NCBI GenBank assembly: GCA_963772295.1
Contig: CAVYWO010000016.1
Coordinates: 62,001-126,000, forward strand
DNA length: 64,000 bases
Reading direction: 5' to 3'
Origin: AP-15 sp963772295
Lineage (GTDB): Bacteria; Pseudomonadota; Alphaproteobacteria; ATCC43930; CGMCC-115725
Shown here: one piece after another, positions 1-10,396 of the stretch
How the letters are laid out: each line of letters starts with the position of its first letter
Numbering within the stretch: the stretch's first letter is position 1
Made by a program: the position numbers and the translations under genes
The notes under the pieces: model-generated
What the model was told of the DNA's origin: nothing
The model's input: the letters and a program-made list of their open reading frames with translations, nothing else
The model's database searches: none

Positions 1-1266
1 GAATTGTCGGTCGCAAAGTCGGCCGTGGAGGAGGCGATCCCGCAGCTGCGCCGCGGTCTCGGCCTCCTGCAGAGCCTGCCCGAGACGATTGAGCGGAGCC
101 GGCTCGAACTCGACCTGCACATTCCTTTGATGGCGGCGCTGATCGGCGCCAGGGGCTACGCGCATGCCGAAGTCTCCGCCGCCTTGGACCGCTCGCGGCA
201 GCTCGTCGCCGCCACGGTGGCCACCGGGACGTCGCTTCACTTCTCGGTGCTCTTCGGCGTCTGGGCCGTCGACTACGTCAGAGGAAACGCCAACGGGGCG
301 CTCGAACACGCGCAGCAATTTCTCGCGCTGGCGGAGACGCAGCCCGCTTCGGCGCACCGCCTGATCGGCCACCGGCTTCTTGCGACCATGCAGTTGATGA
401 CCGGCGACTTCCGGCAAGCCCGGCCCCACCTCGAACTGGCCGCCTCACTCTATCGGCCCAAGGAGCATCGCGAATTCGCCTTCCACTACGGCCAGGACAT
501 CGGCGCGTTCGCGTTGACCTTTTTATCCTGGGCGCTCTGGCATGACGGCTATCCCGACCAGGCGGAGAGGACCGCCGATCGAGCGCTTCTCCACGCGCGC
601 GAGTTCGGCCACGCTTTCACGCTGGCGTTTACCCTCTGGTGCGCCGCAGTGCCCGCTCTTCTCTCCCGCGATGTCCGGCGGGTCGAGCGGCTGGCGAACG
701 AGAACGCGACGATCTCCAAGGAACGCGGCTTCCCGCAGTGGTGCGCGCTCTGCGACGTGCAGCTTGGCTGGGCGGCGGCGCACCGGGGACAAGGCGCCGC
801 TGGCATCGATCGGATGCGCCGCGGTATTGCCGCGTACACCAAGACCGGAGCGCGCGTGTACGAGCCTTTTCATCGCGGCCTGGTCGCCGAAGCCCTGGCC
901 TTCGCCGGCGAGGTCGACCAGGGGCTCGCGGAGCTCGACCAAGCCCTTGCCAGATCAGCTCTCTCCGGCGAGAGGTGGTCGGACGCAGAACTTCACCGAT
1001 TGCGCGGCAAACTGGTGTGCCGGTTGGCGCGGCCCGATTTGGATAAGGCCGAGCATTCCTTTCGCGCCGCCTTATCGATCGCCCGGGAGCAGGGCACCAG
1101 GGGTTTTGAACTGCGCGCCGCGACGAGCCTCGCGCGGCTTTTGGGCAACGACGGGCGGCGCAAGGAGGCGCGGGAATTATTGGCGCCGGTCTACGACTGG
1201 TTCACCGAGGGCTTCGACACCGCCGATCTGAAGGACGCGAAGGCGCTGCTCACCGCGCTGGCGTAG
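1..1266 (+). CDS. TPR-rich C-terminal region of an ATPase/cyclase-type protein (5' partial)
   Basis: The reading frame is open from the left edge to a TAG at 1264-1266, so the gene starts outside the window. The visible 420 or so residues are a continuous alpha-helical array of TPR-like units (for example GHRLLATMQLMTGDFRQA and LAEALAFAGEVDQGLAELDQA). This pattern is known from the C-terminal half of large alphaproteobacterial proteins that combine a class III cyclase domain, an AAA-type ATPase and a TPR region. Those N-terminal domains are not visible here, so this is family resemblance. The 3' end overlaps by 17 bases a convergent isochorismatase remnant. A solitary TPR protein is possible but less likely. 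Confidence 0.7.
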   Translation, partial: ELSVAKSAVEEAIPQLRRGLGLLQSLPETIERSRLELDLHIPLMAALIGARGYAHAEVSAALDRSRQLVAATVATGTSLHFSVLFGVWAVDYVRGNANGALEHAQQFLALAETQPASAHRLIGHRLLATMQLMTGDFRQARPHLELAASLYRPKEHREFAFHYGQDIGAFALTFLSWALWHDGYPDQAERTADRALLHAREFGHAFTLAFTLWCAAVPALLSRDVRRVERLANENATISKERGFPQWCALCDVQLGWAAAHRGQGAAGIDRMRRGIAAYTKTGARVYEPFHRGLVAEALAFAGEVDQGLAELDQALARSALSGERWSDAELHRLRGKLVCRLARPDLDKAEHSFRAALSIAREQGTRGFELRAATSLARLLGNDGRRKEARELLAPVYDWFTEGFDTADLKDAKALLTALA

Positions 1267-1640
1267 GCGGTAGCCCCGCCGACTGCCATGCGCCGAACCC
1301 GTGGAGCGCCGCGAGCACCTCGTCGACCGTCGCCGTCCAGCCGACGATGGCACCCAGGGCGCGGATGATGGCGAGGGTTGCGGCCTTGAAATCGGGGAAA
1401 TAGCTCTCGGTTGCGTCCTCGACCAAGAGGCATTCGTAGCCGCGGTCGTTGGCCTCGCGCATCGTCGTCTGCGCGCAGACCTCGGTGGTGACCCCGGCGA
1501 TCGCCAGATGCGTCGCCCGGCGCGCGCGCAGCAACGCGTCGAGCCCGGTGGCAAAGAAGGCGCCTTTGCCGGCGTTATCGACGACCGGCTCGCCGGGGCG
1601 CGGATAGAGTGCGGCGACGAAATCGTTGCCGGGCTCGCCC
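1250..1640 (-). pseudogene. Isochorismatase-like cysteine hydrolase, C-terminal fragment
   Basis: The fragment begins with GEPGNDFVAALYPRPGEPVV and continues through GVTTEVCAQTTMREA, which carries the nucleophilic cysteine of the isochorismatase-like fold, to the normal C-terminal helices. The N-terminal half, with the catalytic Asp and the first part of the Rossmann-like sheet, is missing. Upstream of about 1640 the sequence no longer matches the family and runs into an IS5-type remnant on the other strand. The frame stays open for another 120 codons upstream, but those residues have no recognisable family character. The gene was probably truncated by insertion and later rearrangement. The product would not be an active hydrolase. 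Confidence 0.75.
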
Positions 1641-1750
1641 CATAGGCTGGCGATCGGCGATGATCCGCTCATCGGCATACCCTTGCCGGTCAACGGTGGA
1701 GCTGCATTCGTCGCACAGGAGGGCAATCTTGGCGCCGGCGGCGGCCTCGT

Positions 1751-2045
1751 TATCGCGATGCGGCGCCGGACCTGCTGGCCTCGATCCGCTACCTGTTCCC
1801 GTGGCTGCGCCATGCCTTCGCCGATGGCGGTTATGCTGGTGACAAGCCGACCGCGGCGCTCGCCCAATCCACAGGCTTTCACGTCTTGCCGCGGCGCTGG
1901 GTGGTCGAGCGAACCTTCGCCTGGTTGAACCGCAACCGCAGGCTCGCCAAGGACTTCGAAGCCAAGGTGGGCAGCGGCGAAGCGTAGATCTACCTCGCTT
2001 CGGTCCAACTGCTCGCACGCCGCCTCGCTCGATCCACAACTACTA
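1751..2045 (+). mobile_element. IS5-family transposase remnant (C-terminal part, internal stop)
   Basis: Frame 1754 reads RDAAPDLLASIRYLFPWLRH, then ADGGYAGDK and RRWVVERTFAWLNRNRRLAK, the signature C-terminal DDE region of IS5-family transposases. A TAG stop at 1985-1987 falls where the family normally has a tryptophan codon, and the same frame then continues as IYLASVQLLARRLARS, which is the expected tail. The N-terminal two thirds are absent. No intact terminal inverted repeats could be assigned. This is a dead fragment that probably explains the truncation of the neighbouring isochorismatase-like gene. Confidence 0.85.
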
Positions 2046-2089
2046 GCGTTGCTGCGAAAGCTTAACGCAACTTTAGCGATTCCTAGTCA

Positions 2090-2171
2090 GGCTATTACGT
2101 TTAGGTCGCCGGCCAAGGTGGGATGTTGCGCATGCCCATACGGAAATCATGCAGGCCGTCGATGCCGCGCG
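2090..2171 (+). repeat. About 82-bp direct repeat, copy 1
   Basis: This segment and 4474-4556 share nearly identical sequence, including the run gggatgttgcgc and the run cccatacggaaatcatgcag. The copies lie in the same orientation, each upstream of one of the two paralogous beta-propeller genes (starts at 2254 and 5783), but at different distances (83 and about 1,230 bases). Copy 2 sits in a longer open stretch with no family I recognise. The repeat may be part of a decayed gene or mobile element duplicated together with the propeller gene. Confidence 0.7.
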
Positions 2172-2253
2172 CCGAACGCGGACCGCCTGAATGGCTGGCC
2201 GAAACCGTCGACGAGCCACGCTCGCACCGGTCCCAAGTGACCAAGAGAGAGAC

Positions 2254-4175
2254 ATGCCGCAGCCTTTATCGACCGCCGGCAGCGCGCGCCAGATAATTCC
2301 GAGGCGCCTGATCCTTGCTCTGGCGTTGAGCATCCTCCCCGGCGCGTCGGCCGCCGCGGGCATCCTGGACCAGCAGACGTCGACCTACGCCTATGTTATT
2401 ACCCACCACTATGACAACGCCCGCACCGGCTGGAATTCGCAAGAGTTCGATCTTGAATCCGAGCAATGTCAATGCTCAATCGTTCGGCCTCCTGTACACG
2501 GTCTCGCTCGACGACCAAGTCGATGCCCAACCTCTCGTCCTGAGCGTTCCGCTTCCCACCGGTCGATTGGATGTCGCGTATGTCGCGACGGAAAGCAATA
2601 CGGTCTACACAATCGATGCCGATAACGGCACAGTACTGCTCAAACGCAACCTCGGCACGCCGGTGCCGCAATCGGCGCTGCCGGGCGGATGCAACAACAA
2701 CGCACCAAACATCGGCATCGACTCGACGCCGGTGATCGACCTCACGAGCGACACGCTGTATCTGATCACCTACACGATGGAGAATGGGCAGCAGGTCTAC
2801 CGGATTCATGCGCTCGATCTGACAACATTGCAGGACAAGGTCGGGACGGGCGTCGTGGTCACCGCCTCGCAAACCCTGTCGAACGGCCAGACCTATGCCT
2901 TCAATGCGGCGGTGAGCCGGCAGCGGCCGGCCTTGGCCGAAGCCAACGGCAACATTTATGCCGCCTTTGGCAGCTTCTGCGACCTCAAGGGCAATCTGTC
3001 GCGCGGCTGGGTACTCGGCTGGCAGGCGGGCAGCCTGGCTCCGCTACCGGCCAACCAGCTGAATGACCGGTTCGCCAGCTCCTCGACCGGCATGTTCTTG
3101 ACCTCGGTCTGGATGTCCGGCGCAGGGATTGCGGATGCCGGCGGCAATCTGTTTTTCGTTACCGGGAACTCCAATCCGTACGCCTACGATCCTCCGACGA
3201 ACGTTCAGGAGAGCGTCGTCGAGATGTCGGGTGACCTGACGACGATCCTCGGTGTCTTCACCCCGAGCGACCAGCAGACGCTCGATGCCAACGACGAAGA
3301 CCTCGGCTCGGGCGGGATACTTGTCGTGCCGCCGCAGACCTCGCTGCCGCTGCAGCATCTTGCCTTCGTCGCCGGCAAATCCGGCTACGTCTACCTTCTG
3401 AACATTCAGAATTTCGCCGGCCTCAGCAGTCCGAGCAAGGTCGTCCAAAGCTTTCTCCTCGGCGGCTGTTGGTGCACCGCCTCCTATTACCAGGGCGCCG
3501 ACGGGATCGGCAGGATCGTCAGCAGCGTCGGCTTCAATCGTCTACAAGCTGCAATCGGTCGCGGGCAGTGTCGGCCTGGTTTACGAAAGCAATTCGACAA
3601 CTCTCCAATCCGGCCAGGATCCCGGCTTTTTTACAACGGTGTCGTCGAACGGTACCGCCGCCGGAACGGCGCTGATCTGGGGCGTGACCCGCCCAACCAA
3701 TAGCGCGCCGGCCGCGGTCACGCTCTTTGCCTACGATAATATTCACGCAACCCCGATCTATTCGGCTGCCGCCGGCACCTGGCCGTCGACGAACGGCAAC
3801 GCCAATATCGTCCCGGTCGTCGGCAATGGGCGGGTCTACGTTGCGAGCTATGGCCGGCTGGCAATCTTCGGTCTCGGCGGCAGCACCGCCACAATGGCGA
3901 AGGCGATTTCCTCGGGGCCGATCTCGCCACCGGAGGAGGGTCAGCGGATTTCCGGCACCATAGAGCGCATCAACGGATCGCTGATCACACTACGCGCCCG
4001 CAGCCGCCGCGTCGAAGTGGATACGACAAAGGCGCAGGCGGCGGACCTCAGTTACGCTCTCATCATCGGGGGTTCGGTCCTGGCCCGGGGCACCCGCGAC
4101 GCTACCGGGCTCTTACATGCCGATGCGATCTTGCGCGCCAAGGCCTCGCCCGAGCAGTGGCCGCCGGACCGATGA
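2254..4175 (+). pseudogene. Secreted quinoprotein-like beta-propeller, paralogue A, two frameshifts
   Basis: The ATG at 2254 begins a signal peptide (RRLILALALSILPGASAAAG), followed by VITHHYDNARTGWN, a start typical of secreted PQQ-type or BamB-like propellers. Alignment with paralogue B (5783-7732) shows the frame breaks twice. Near 2451-2454 one extra base shifts the reading to NPSNVNAQSFGLLYTV. Near 3535-3545 the frame shifts again to VYKLQSVAGSVGLVYESN. All three frames together restore a full propeller of about 560 residues plus a C-terminal domain (GTIERINGSLITLRARS...) resembling the small OB-like DUF5666 type. Motifs such as YVATESNTVYTIDADNG are blade-like repeats. The substrate is unknown. 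It is broken as given; a sequencing error at either site cannot be excluded. Confidence 0.8.
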
Positions 4176-4821
4176 TGGTCGCAGCCCGGCGCGCCCGCTG
4201 AGGCGAATTGATCGATGCCGACCCGCCCCGCTCTTCAACCCGCATTTTGAGCGGTTCTCGTCGACACTCGCGCGCCCGCGGCCGCCATCGGAACGATCGG
4301 CAAGCTCTGGAAGCCGGCGGTGCGGGGACGAGACCGCGGACGCCGAGCGCGATGAGCCAGCGGAGGAGGGCGGTGTGGAAACGATTGATGGCTTGCTGGT
4401 CCTATCAAAGCGGCAGCCGGGGTTTGTCCTCACTCCGCCGGCGGTGATCGTCGCCATCGAGCCGCATCGCCACGGCTGTTACGTTTACGTCCCCGGCCAC
4501 AGGTGGGATGTTGCGCACGCCCATACGGAAATCATGCAGGCAGTCGATGCCGCGCGTGCGATTGGTGACCTCTCCAGCCGTCATTTTGCGGCGCTTCGCA
4601 GCCTCGCGGTGCGCAACACGCCGACGGGCGCATCGGCGGCTGGCCGAGCGGCTTCCCAACATCACCTTGCATGTTCGGAGATCTCGCAGCGCTCGGCCTG
4701 CCCCAGCGTTCCGGCTCGGCGGTATTTTCACCCAACTCGGCGGCCCCGCCGCGATCCTCGCGGGCGCCCGATAGCGACCGGCCCGGCTCGCCGCCGTCAG
4801 GATAGAGCGGGGATCTGAGCG
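4176..4821. other. Intergenic region without a recognisable gene
   Basis: About 650 bases between the first beta-propeller pseudogene and the sulfotransferase remnant. Open frames exist on both strands, as expected at this GC content, but none shows a known family. The second copy of the 82-bp direct repeat lies at 4474-4556. On the + strand the surrounding frame reads GCYVYVPGHRWDVAHAHTE, which is protein-like and might be part of a decayed gene, but I cannot name it. Confidence 0.5.
4474..4556 (+). repeat. About 82-bp direct repeat, copy 2
   Basis: Second copy of the repeat at 2090-2171, with scattered substitutions (for example gcacgccc here for gcatgccc in copy 1). Orientation is the same in both copies. 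Confidence 0.7.
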
Positions 4822-5598
4822 GTGGGGCACCCATTCGCAGCACCGCAGCAAGGTCCGGCATCGGCGCGTTTCCTCCTTGTCCATTATCATCTGTTCAAGA
4901 ATGCTGGGAGTTCGGTCGACGCGATCCTCCGGGCGAATTTTGCGGAGCGTTGGCGCGCGGCCGAGTTTCCCGCCGCGCCTGCAACCCAGCTCCCTCTGGT
5001 CGCACAGTTGCTCGCCGAAGATCGCGAACTGACTGCGCTCTCCTCGCATACGCTGCGCTTACCGCCCGGCCGGATTCCCGGCGCCGCGGCGATCCCGATC
5101 GTATTCCTGCGGCACCCGCTCGATCGTCTGAAATCGGCCCATAATTTCGAGCGGATGCAGGAGGCCGACACGCGCGGGGCGCGCCTGGCCAGGCAGCACG
5201 ATTCGCTGGCTATCTCAGAGCGCGGCTGGCCGACCCCAAGGAGCGCACGTGCCGGGATTTCCAGACCTCACGTCTGGCGCTGATGGAACCGACGGGCCTG
5301 GGTGGCGAATTCGAGCGCGCCGCGCGTCGTCGAGGCCTTGCCGTTCATCGGGCTGGTCGCGGCCTTCGACCAATCGATCGGCGCGCTCGAACGGCTGGTC
5401 CGGCCGCTGTTTCCAACCTTCCGCGGCTTCGCGGTACGCGAAAATGCCACCCGTTCTGCCGGTCACGGGCTCGACGAAAGGCTTGCCGAGATCCGAGCGG
5501 AGTTGGGCGCGGATCTCCTGCGGCACTTCGAGGCGACAAATCGGGGAGATTTCGAGCTCCATCGCCGCGCATGCCTGCGCTATTCTGTCGCCGCTTGA
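4822..5598 (+). pseudogene. Sulfotransferase-family protein, frameshifted
   Basis: The GTG at 4822 gives a short leader, then FLLVHYHLFKNAGSSVDAIL, which matches the 5'-phosphosulfate loop of carbohydrate sulfotransferase-like proteins. IPIVFLRHPLDRLKSAHNFE matches the 3'-phosphate binding element (Arg and Ser). After QHDSLA the frame shifts near 5205-5210 to GYLRARLADPKERTCRDFQT. It shifts back near 5290-5300 to VVEALPFIGLVAAFDQSIGA and runs to a TGA at 5596-5598. The two shifts compensate, so the full-length protein (about 258 residues) can be read through. In other bacteria the family transfers sulfate from PAPS to glycans. The product is probably inactive unless the shifts are sequence errors. 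Confidence 0.75.
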
Positions 5599-5782
5599 CG
5601 GAGTGTCTGCCGGGTTGGCGGGACCCTCGGTGCGAGACATTTACGGCCATTGTCGAATCCGACCCAACCCACTCGAATTTCAAAAGAGGCAATTGTGCAG
5701 ACCCGTCTGTGCTGTTACCGTTGATCGTCTTCTCAAGATCGCCCGGGGAAGGTTAGACACTCGTTTCGTAAGAAGGAATGGA

Positions 5783-7732
5783 ATGGAAGCGTTCAAACTT
5801 TTTGCGACCGGCGGCGGCGGACACCGGATCGTGCCGAGGCTCTTCGCTTTAGCGCTGGCTTCGTTCATCGTCTGGAGCGCGGCGGCGCCCGCCCAGTCTT
5901 CGCCAAGCAGCCGGGCGCCGCCCGCTTCCCGCTTTAACGTCATTACCCACCATTACGACAACCTGCGCACCGGCTGGAACCAGAACGAGTGGGTCCTGAA
6001 CACGAGCGACGTCAACCCGCAGTCGTTCGGCCTCCTGTACACCGTTCCGGTCGACGACCAGGTCGACGCACAACCCCTCGTCGTCGGCCTTCCTGAAAGT
6101 GACGGACGCACCCAGCTGATCCGCGATGTCGCCTATGTCGTGACCGAAAATAATACGGTTTATGCGATCGATGCCGAAACCGGTGTGGTATTGAACAGCC
6201 GCCACCTCGGCACGCCGGTGCCGCAAGCGGCGCTCCCTGGGCGGTGCGGCAATAATGGCCCCAATGTTGGCATAACGTCGACGCCGGTTATTGATCTGGA
6301 TAAACGAAGGATCTATCTTGTCGCCTACACGATGGAGAATGGACAGCCGGTCTATCGGCTTCACGCTCTCGATCTGAGAACTTTGCAGGACACGGTCGGA
6401 TCGGGCGTCGTCGTCACCGCAGCGCAAACGCTCACGGATGGCACGGTCTATCTCTTTAACGCCGCGGTAACGCGGCAACGGCCGGCGTTGCTCGAAGCAA
6501 ACGGCAACATCTATGCCGCCTTTGGCAGCTTTTGCGACTTGATGACCAACATCACACGTGGCTGGGTGCTCGGCTGGGATTCGCGTGGCTTGGATCCGTT
6601 GCCGGCGAACCAGCTGAATGACCGGTTAAGCACCTCTCCAAGCGGCATGTTCTTGTCCTCGATCTGGATGTCCGGCGCCGGGATCGCTGCAGACGGCAAC
6701 GGCCATCTCTTCTTCGTTACCGCAAATTCGGACGCGGCAACTTATGTTCCTCCCGAGAATATTCAGGAGAGTGTCGTCGAAATGTCGGGCGACCTGCGGC
6801 GCATACTCGGCCTATACACACCGGGTAACCAACAGACCCTCGATCAGGACGACTGGGATTTCGGGTCTGGCGGGGTGCTCATAGTTCCCCCACAGAAGTC
6901 TCTGCCGCTGCCGCACCTTGCCGTTGCTGCCGGCAAAGCCGGCTATCTGACCCTGATGAACCGCGATGCCTTCGCCGGCCTGAGCAACCCGGGCAAGGTG
7001 GTACAAAGCTTTATTGTCGGCGCCTGTTTCTGCGCCGAGTAATATTTCGAGGGCCCGGATGGGATCGGACGTATCGTCAGCAGTCTCGGGTGGAACGTTT
7101 TCGTGTTTAAGCTCCAGGCAGCTGGATCGACGGTGGCGATGGTAGCAGACGCCATATCGCCGCGTCTGAACACGGGTCAGGATCCCAGCTTTTTCACCAC
7201 CGTCTCCTCAAACGGAACGAACGCGGGCAGCGCGGTGATCTGGGCGGTGAGCCGCCCGACGGGCTTGTCTGTCACGCTCTATGCATTTAACGCCGCCACC
7301 GGAGCGGCGCTATATTCGGCCCCCGCCGGAATATGGACAAGGCCCCAAGCCAACGCAAATGTCGTGCCGGTCGTCGCCAACGCACGTGTTTTTGTAGCCA
7401 GCTATCAGCAGTTCGCCATTTTTGGCCCCGGCGGCACGCAGCCTCCGGCGCAGCCGAATGTTGCGCGCGCCGAGCCTCGTCACGAGACCACGGGCCATCA
7501 GATAACCGGCGTGATCAAAAGCGTGCTCGGCCCGCTGGTGGTGCTGCAGACGCGAACCGGGGCCCGAATACGGGTAAATTCCACGGCCGCGCAAAAGGCG
7601 CACCTCAGCTATCCGCCGATCATCGGGAACGCGGTGACGGCTCGCGGCGCGTACGATGCAACGGGGGTCTTGCGCGCACAAACAATCTTGCGCTCCAAGG
7701 ACCCCCCGGCTCTGTGGGAACCTGACAACTGA
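5783..7732 (+). pseudogene. Secreted quinoprotein-like beta-propeller, paralogue B, internal stop
   Basis: The ATG at 5783 is preceded by AGAAGGA at 5771-5777. The N-terminus is a signal peptide (RLFALALASFIVWSAAAPAQ), then FNVITHHYDNLRTGWNQNEW, blade motifs such as YVVTENNTVYAIDAETG, and a C-terminal DUF5666-like domain (GVIKSVLGPLVVLQTRTGAR). The frame is intact except for a TAA at 7040-7042 inside CAE-stop-YFEGPDGIGRIVSS. Paralogue A has a serine codon (TCC) at that position. Reading through gives 649 residues. The two paralogues are clearly homologous over their whole length and lie in tandem 3.5 kb apart. A periplasmic or extracellular location is inferred from the signal peptide. Confidence 0.8.
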
Positions 7733-7831
7733 AGCATGCGTGTTTCGCTCCGCGGCGGCACAAGCGCTCTGGTCCCTCACCGCGCGGGCTCGTGGGCGCC
7801 CTGTCAAACAAACGCCGAGGAGAAGTATTGA

Positions 7832-9076
7832 ATGGCACATGCAGGGCTCCCATTCTCATCGAATGAGTCGGTCGTCTCCGCCATTGGCCAGTTGGCTGCG
7901 ATCACGGGAATCTCCGATGTAGACCCACAGTCAGACCATGTTCGCGACCTATTGAGGGAGCTACGGAATCGCGTTATCTCGTCCAACAACGAAGATTTGA
8001 TAATGATTGCGCCCGCGGAGGCCGCTGACGCGAGAGAAATTGCAGCTTACCCAGCCCGTGATAGAATTCTGCGGAAACCAGTTCATCTAACCGCTGCGCC
8101 GAGTTGTTGTCCAACCAGTGCAATCTACGCCGTCTCCCCAGATTTCACGGTATTATCTCTAAATAATGGGTATTTTTGTGTCTTTGCGCATGCGCCGATT
8201 ATCCTTGACAGCAGTGGGGTCAACATAGTTGAGCGCTATAGTTCGAGATACGCAGGGCTTGTTTACTACTATAGTGGGGCAATACCGCAGCTTCTTAACA
8301 ATGCTGCGTACATAGATGGAAAAGTTTTCGTCATCCATGATGACATAGGCGCCATTCAATACCGTAATTATTGTCATTGGCTAGTAGATCAGTTAACACG
8401 ACTCTCGTTTCTGGGATTCGAGGCTCGGCGACAAGATTGCTTCATCGTCACCGCACCTGCAGATACTCCCTGGCAAATGGATACATTAAAACAGTGCGGC
8501 TTCGATAGCGATCGCGTCCTGACGCTCGGTCGTTTCGATGCGATCCAAGCGAAGGAGCTCCTCGTTCCTTCCGATCTCTCGCGCATTCCGCACCCGGCCC
8601 ATAAAGGCGCACCTTGGGCCCTCCACTACCTACGATCGGCGGTAGGGTATGGCTCCGCCGCACCCGCAAACCGCGAAAGGCAAAAGCTTTATGTCTCGCG
8701 CAATGACGCTTCGGCGCGGCGGGTTCTGAATGAAGATGAGCTGCTTGCTGCGCTCCATAGCTATGGGTACCGGTCGGTGCAGTTATCAGCTTTACCTGTT
8801 GCAGAACAGGTTTCGCTATTTTCGTCCGCATCGCATGTCGTAGGCCTGCATGGGGCGGGATTGTCGAATATCGTCTTTGCCAGCCCCGGTTGCACCTTGC
8901 TTGAAATATTTGCGCATACGTACGGTACACCCGCTTACTATGTTCTGACTGCGGCCCAGGGCCTGCCTTACTATTCCTACGTGGAACAGGATGTTCGGCC
9001 CGGAGAGAGAGATCAATTCGACGATATCACGATAGATGTAAACCGCTTCCTCGCGGTTGCGAGAGCAATACTTTAG
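7832..9076 (+). CDS. GT61-type (DUF563) glycosyltransferase
   Basis: 414 residues. The ATG at 7832 has GAGGAGA about 9 bases upstream. The family signature is in the C-terminal half: NYCHWLVDQLTRLSFLGF (about residue 179), KLYVSRNDASARRVLNEDEL (about residue 287) and VVGLHGAGLSNIVF (about residue 337), matching the GT61 fold seen in plant xylan arabinosyl/xylosyltransferases and many bacterial EPS loci. The N-terminal 100 residues are less conserved. There is no signal peptide, so it probably acts in the cytoplasm on a nucleotide-sugar donor and a lipid-linked glycan. Base composition is lower in GC than the 25-33 kb block, suggesting separate acquisition. The sugar specificity cannot be read from sequence. 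Confidence 0.85.
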   Translation: MAHAGLPFSSNESVVSAIGQLAAITGISDVDPQSDHVRDLLRELRNRVISSNNEDLIMIAPAEAADAREIAAYPARDRILRKPVHLTAAPSCCPTSAIYAVSPDFTVLSLNNGYFCVFAHAPIILDSSGVNIVERYSSRYAGLVYYYSGAIPQLLNNAAYIDGKVFVIHDDIGAIQYRNYCHWLVDQLTRLSFLGFEARRQDCFIVTAPADTPWQMDTLKQCGFDSDRVLTLGRFDAIQAKELLVPSDLSRIPHPAHKGAPWALHYLRSAVGYGSAAPANRERQKLYVSRNDASARRVLNEDELLAALHSYGYRSVQLSALPVAEQVSLFSSASHVVGLHGAGLSNIVFASPGCTLLEIFAHTYGTPAYYVLTAAQGLPYYSYVEQDVRPGERDQFDDITIDVNRFLAVARAIL

Positions 9077-9258
9077 ATGCCTCGGGCTCGAATCCCGATC
9101 GGAGCAGCGGGTGCGGGAGAAGCTCACCAGCGAAAGTCCATGTGTCCAGGCAAAAGTCTTGTCGGAATCGGCAGACGGACGCCCGCGAACTCCGAGCGGC
9201 GCCGTGTTTGAGGATCAACCCTCGGCGCGCGTGATCCAGAATAGTGGGAGTTCCCCCT

Positions 9259-10383
9259 GTGTCGCCACCAATAGCGCATGTGACCGTTGGCTTCCCGCGG
9301 ACCGAAATGATGGAGATGCTTGAAAAAAGTTCTACGTTGAACGGGTTTGAGTTGTATTCGATGCCCAAACATTGGCGTGAGAAACAGATTGCGAAGCTTG
9401 ACAAATTCTTTATACTGGGGGCCTTTCTGGAGACGGGTGCGATCGCGCCCAATCAGCTCCTTCTGTTTTCGGACGCATATGATGTGCTGGTTCTTGAGCG
9501 ATCAGAAATCGTCAGCCGAAAATTTTATCGATTGAATGCCGATCTCGTCTTTGCGGCAGAAAGCAACCTCTGGCCTGACAATGACAATCGACGCTCGGTG
9601 TTTGATAGAATTGATTCTAAGTGGCGCTATCTGAACAGCGGATGTTACATAGGATATTCCTGGGCGGTCGTTGAGCTGATTTCCTATTGTGTGCAACGGC
9701 TGCGATCGCAGGACTTTGTTGGCCTCCGTGAAGATGATCAATGGCTGGCACAGGAGTTCTACGCCGTTGCACAGGACAGAAATGATCTTTGCGTGAAGTT
9801 GGATACCGAAGCATCGATATTCGCCTGCCTGCACGATAGTGAAGCCGACTTTGGAGTGGACCGAGACGCGGTGGTAAGAGCCTCAAATGGTCTTGAAGTT
9901 TCAATATTACATGCGAACGGCGATAAGCGGAAGGTCGAAATTTTGAAGCGCCTCTGGAACCTTTGGCACGACAACGGCACGCCTGCCATCCTTGATCTCC
10001 GGGTGTGCCGACTGGATGAAATGTTGCTTTGCTATGATGACAACGAAAAACGTTTGCGGCTGAGGCCCGAAATTACAGCCAATACCGTTGTTTTCGTCGT
10101 GAATGGGCGGCGGCGGGCGGTGGCATTTACGTGTCGCGACGGCTGCCTGACGTTCACGCCAGACGGCCGCGTGTACGGCGACCAGGTGGAGGTCTTGGCC
10201 TGGGAAATCCTCCAGATTACCGGCGAGATAACTACGCATCACGGGATCAAATTGGCTGCATACTGCGAGGAGGGGACAGAAGTTGAGGGGCACCTCGCAC
10301 CGCTACCTCTGCCGGCGCTTGCCATGAGACTCTTTAAGCGTCTGATTACATATGCCGGACGCTATTATCCCGCTTTGCAGTGA
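9259..10383 (+). CDS. PLOD/procollagen-type glycosyltransferase domain protein
   Basis: 374 residues from a GTG at 9259. I prefer this start to the GTG at 9244 because GGGAG at 9246-9250 gives a Shine-Dalgarno 8 bases upstream, and the family begins with HVTVGFPRT. Family features are LLLFSDAYDVLVL (the D-x-x-D metal site), FAAESNLWPD, RYLNSGCYIGY and DDQWLAQ, as in the glycosyltransferase domain of lysyl hydroxylase/PLOD proteins and bacterial homologues. The C-terminal 120 residues, from about residue 240, do not belong to that domain and look like a small beta-rich module. It lies 182 bases after the GT61 gene and shares its lower GC, so it is probably part of the same transferred block. 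Confidence 0.75.
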   Translation: MSPPIAHVTVGFPRTEMMEMLEKSSTLNGFELYSMPKHWREKQIAKLDKFFILGAFLETGAIAPNQLLLFSDAYDVLVLERSEIVSRKFYRLNADLVFAAESNLWPDNDNRRSVFDRIDSKWRYLNSGCYIGYSWAVVELISYCVQRLRSQDFVGLREDDQWLAQEFYAVAQDRNDLCVKLDTEASIFACLHDSEADFGVDRDAVVRASNGLEVSILHANGDKRKVEILKRLWNLWHDNGTPAILDLRVCRLDEMLLCYDDNEKRLRLRPEITANTVVFVVNGRRRAVAFTCRDGCLTFTPDGRVYGDQVEVLAWEILQITGEITTHHGIKLAAYCEEGTEVEGHLAPLPLPALAMRLFKRLITYAGRYYPALQ

Positions 10384-10396
10384 GTTTATCGGAGTA

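Noticed and set aside
4117..4818. Long + strand open frame between propeller A and the sulfotransferase remnant
   Set aside because: No family match and composition like a non-coding frame; start overlaps the propeller gene end.
9086..9110. A second ctcgaatcccgatcgg T-loop-like sequence
   Set aside because: No tRNA body around it; it lies just after a coding end in GC-rich sequence.
10384..10396. Shared terminator between the PLOD-like gene and the convergent secreted-protein gene
   Set aside because: Only 13 bases separate the stops and no hairpin with a T tract is present.
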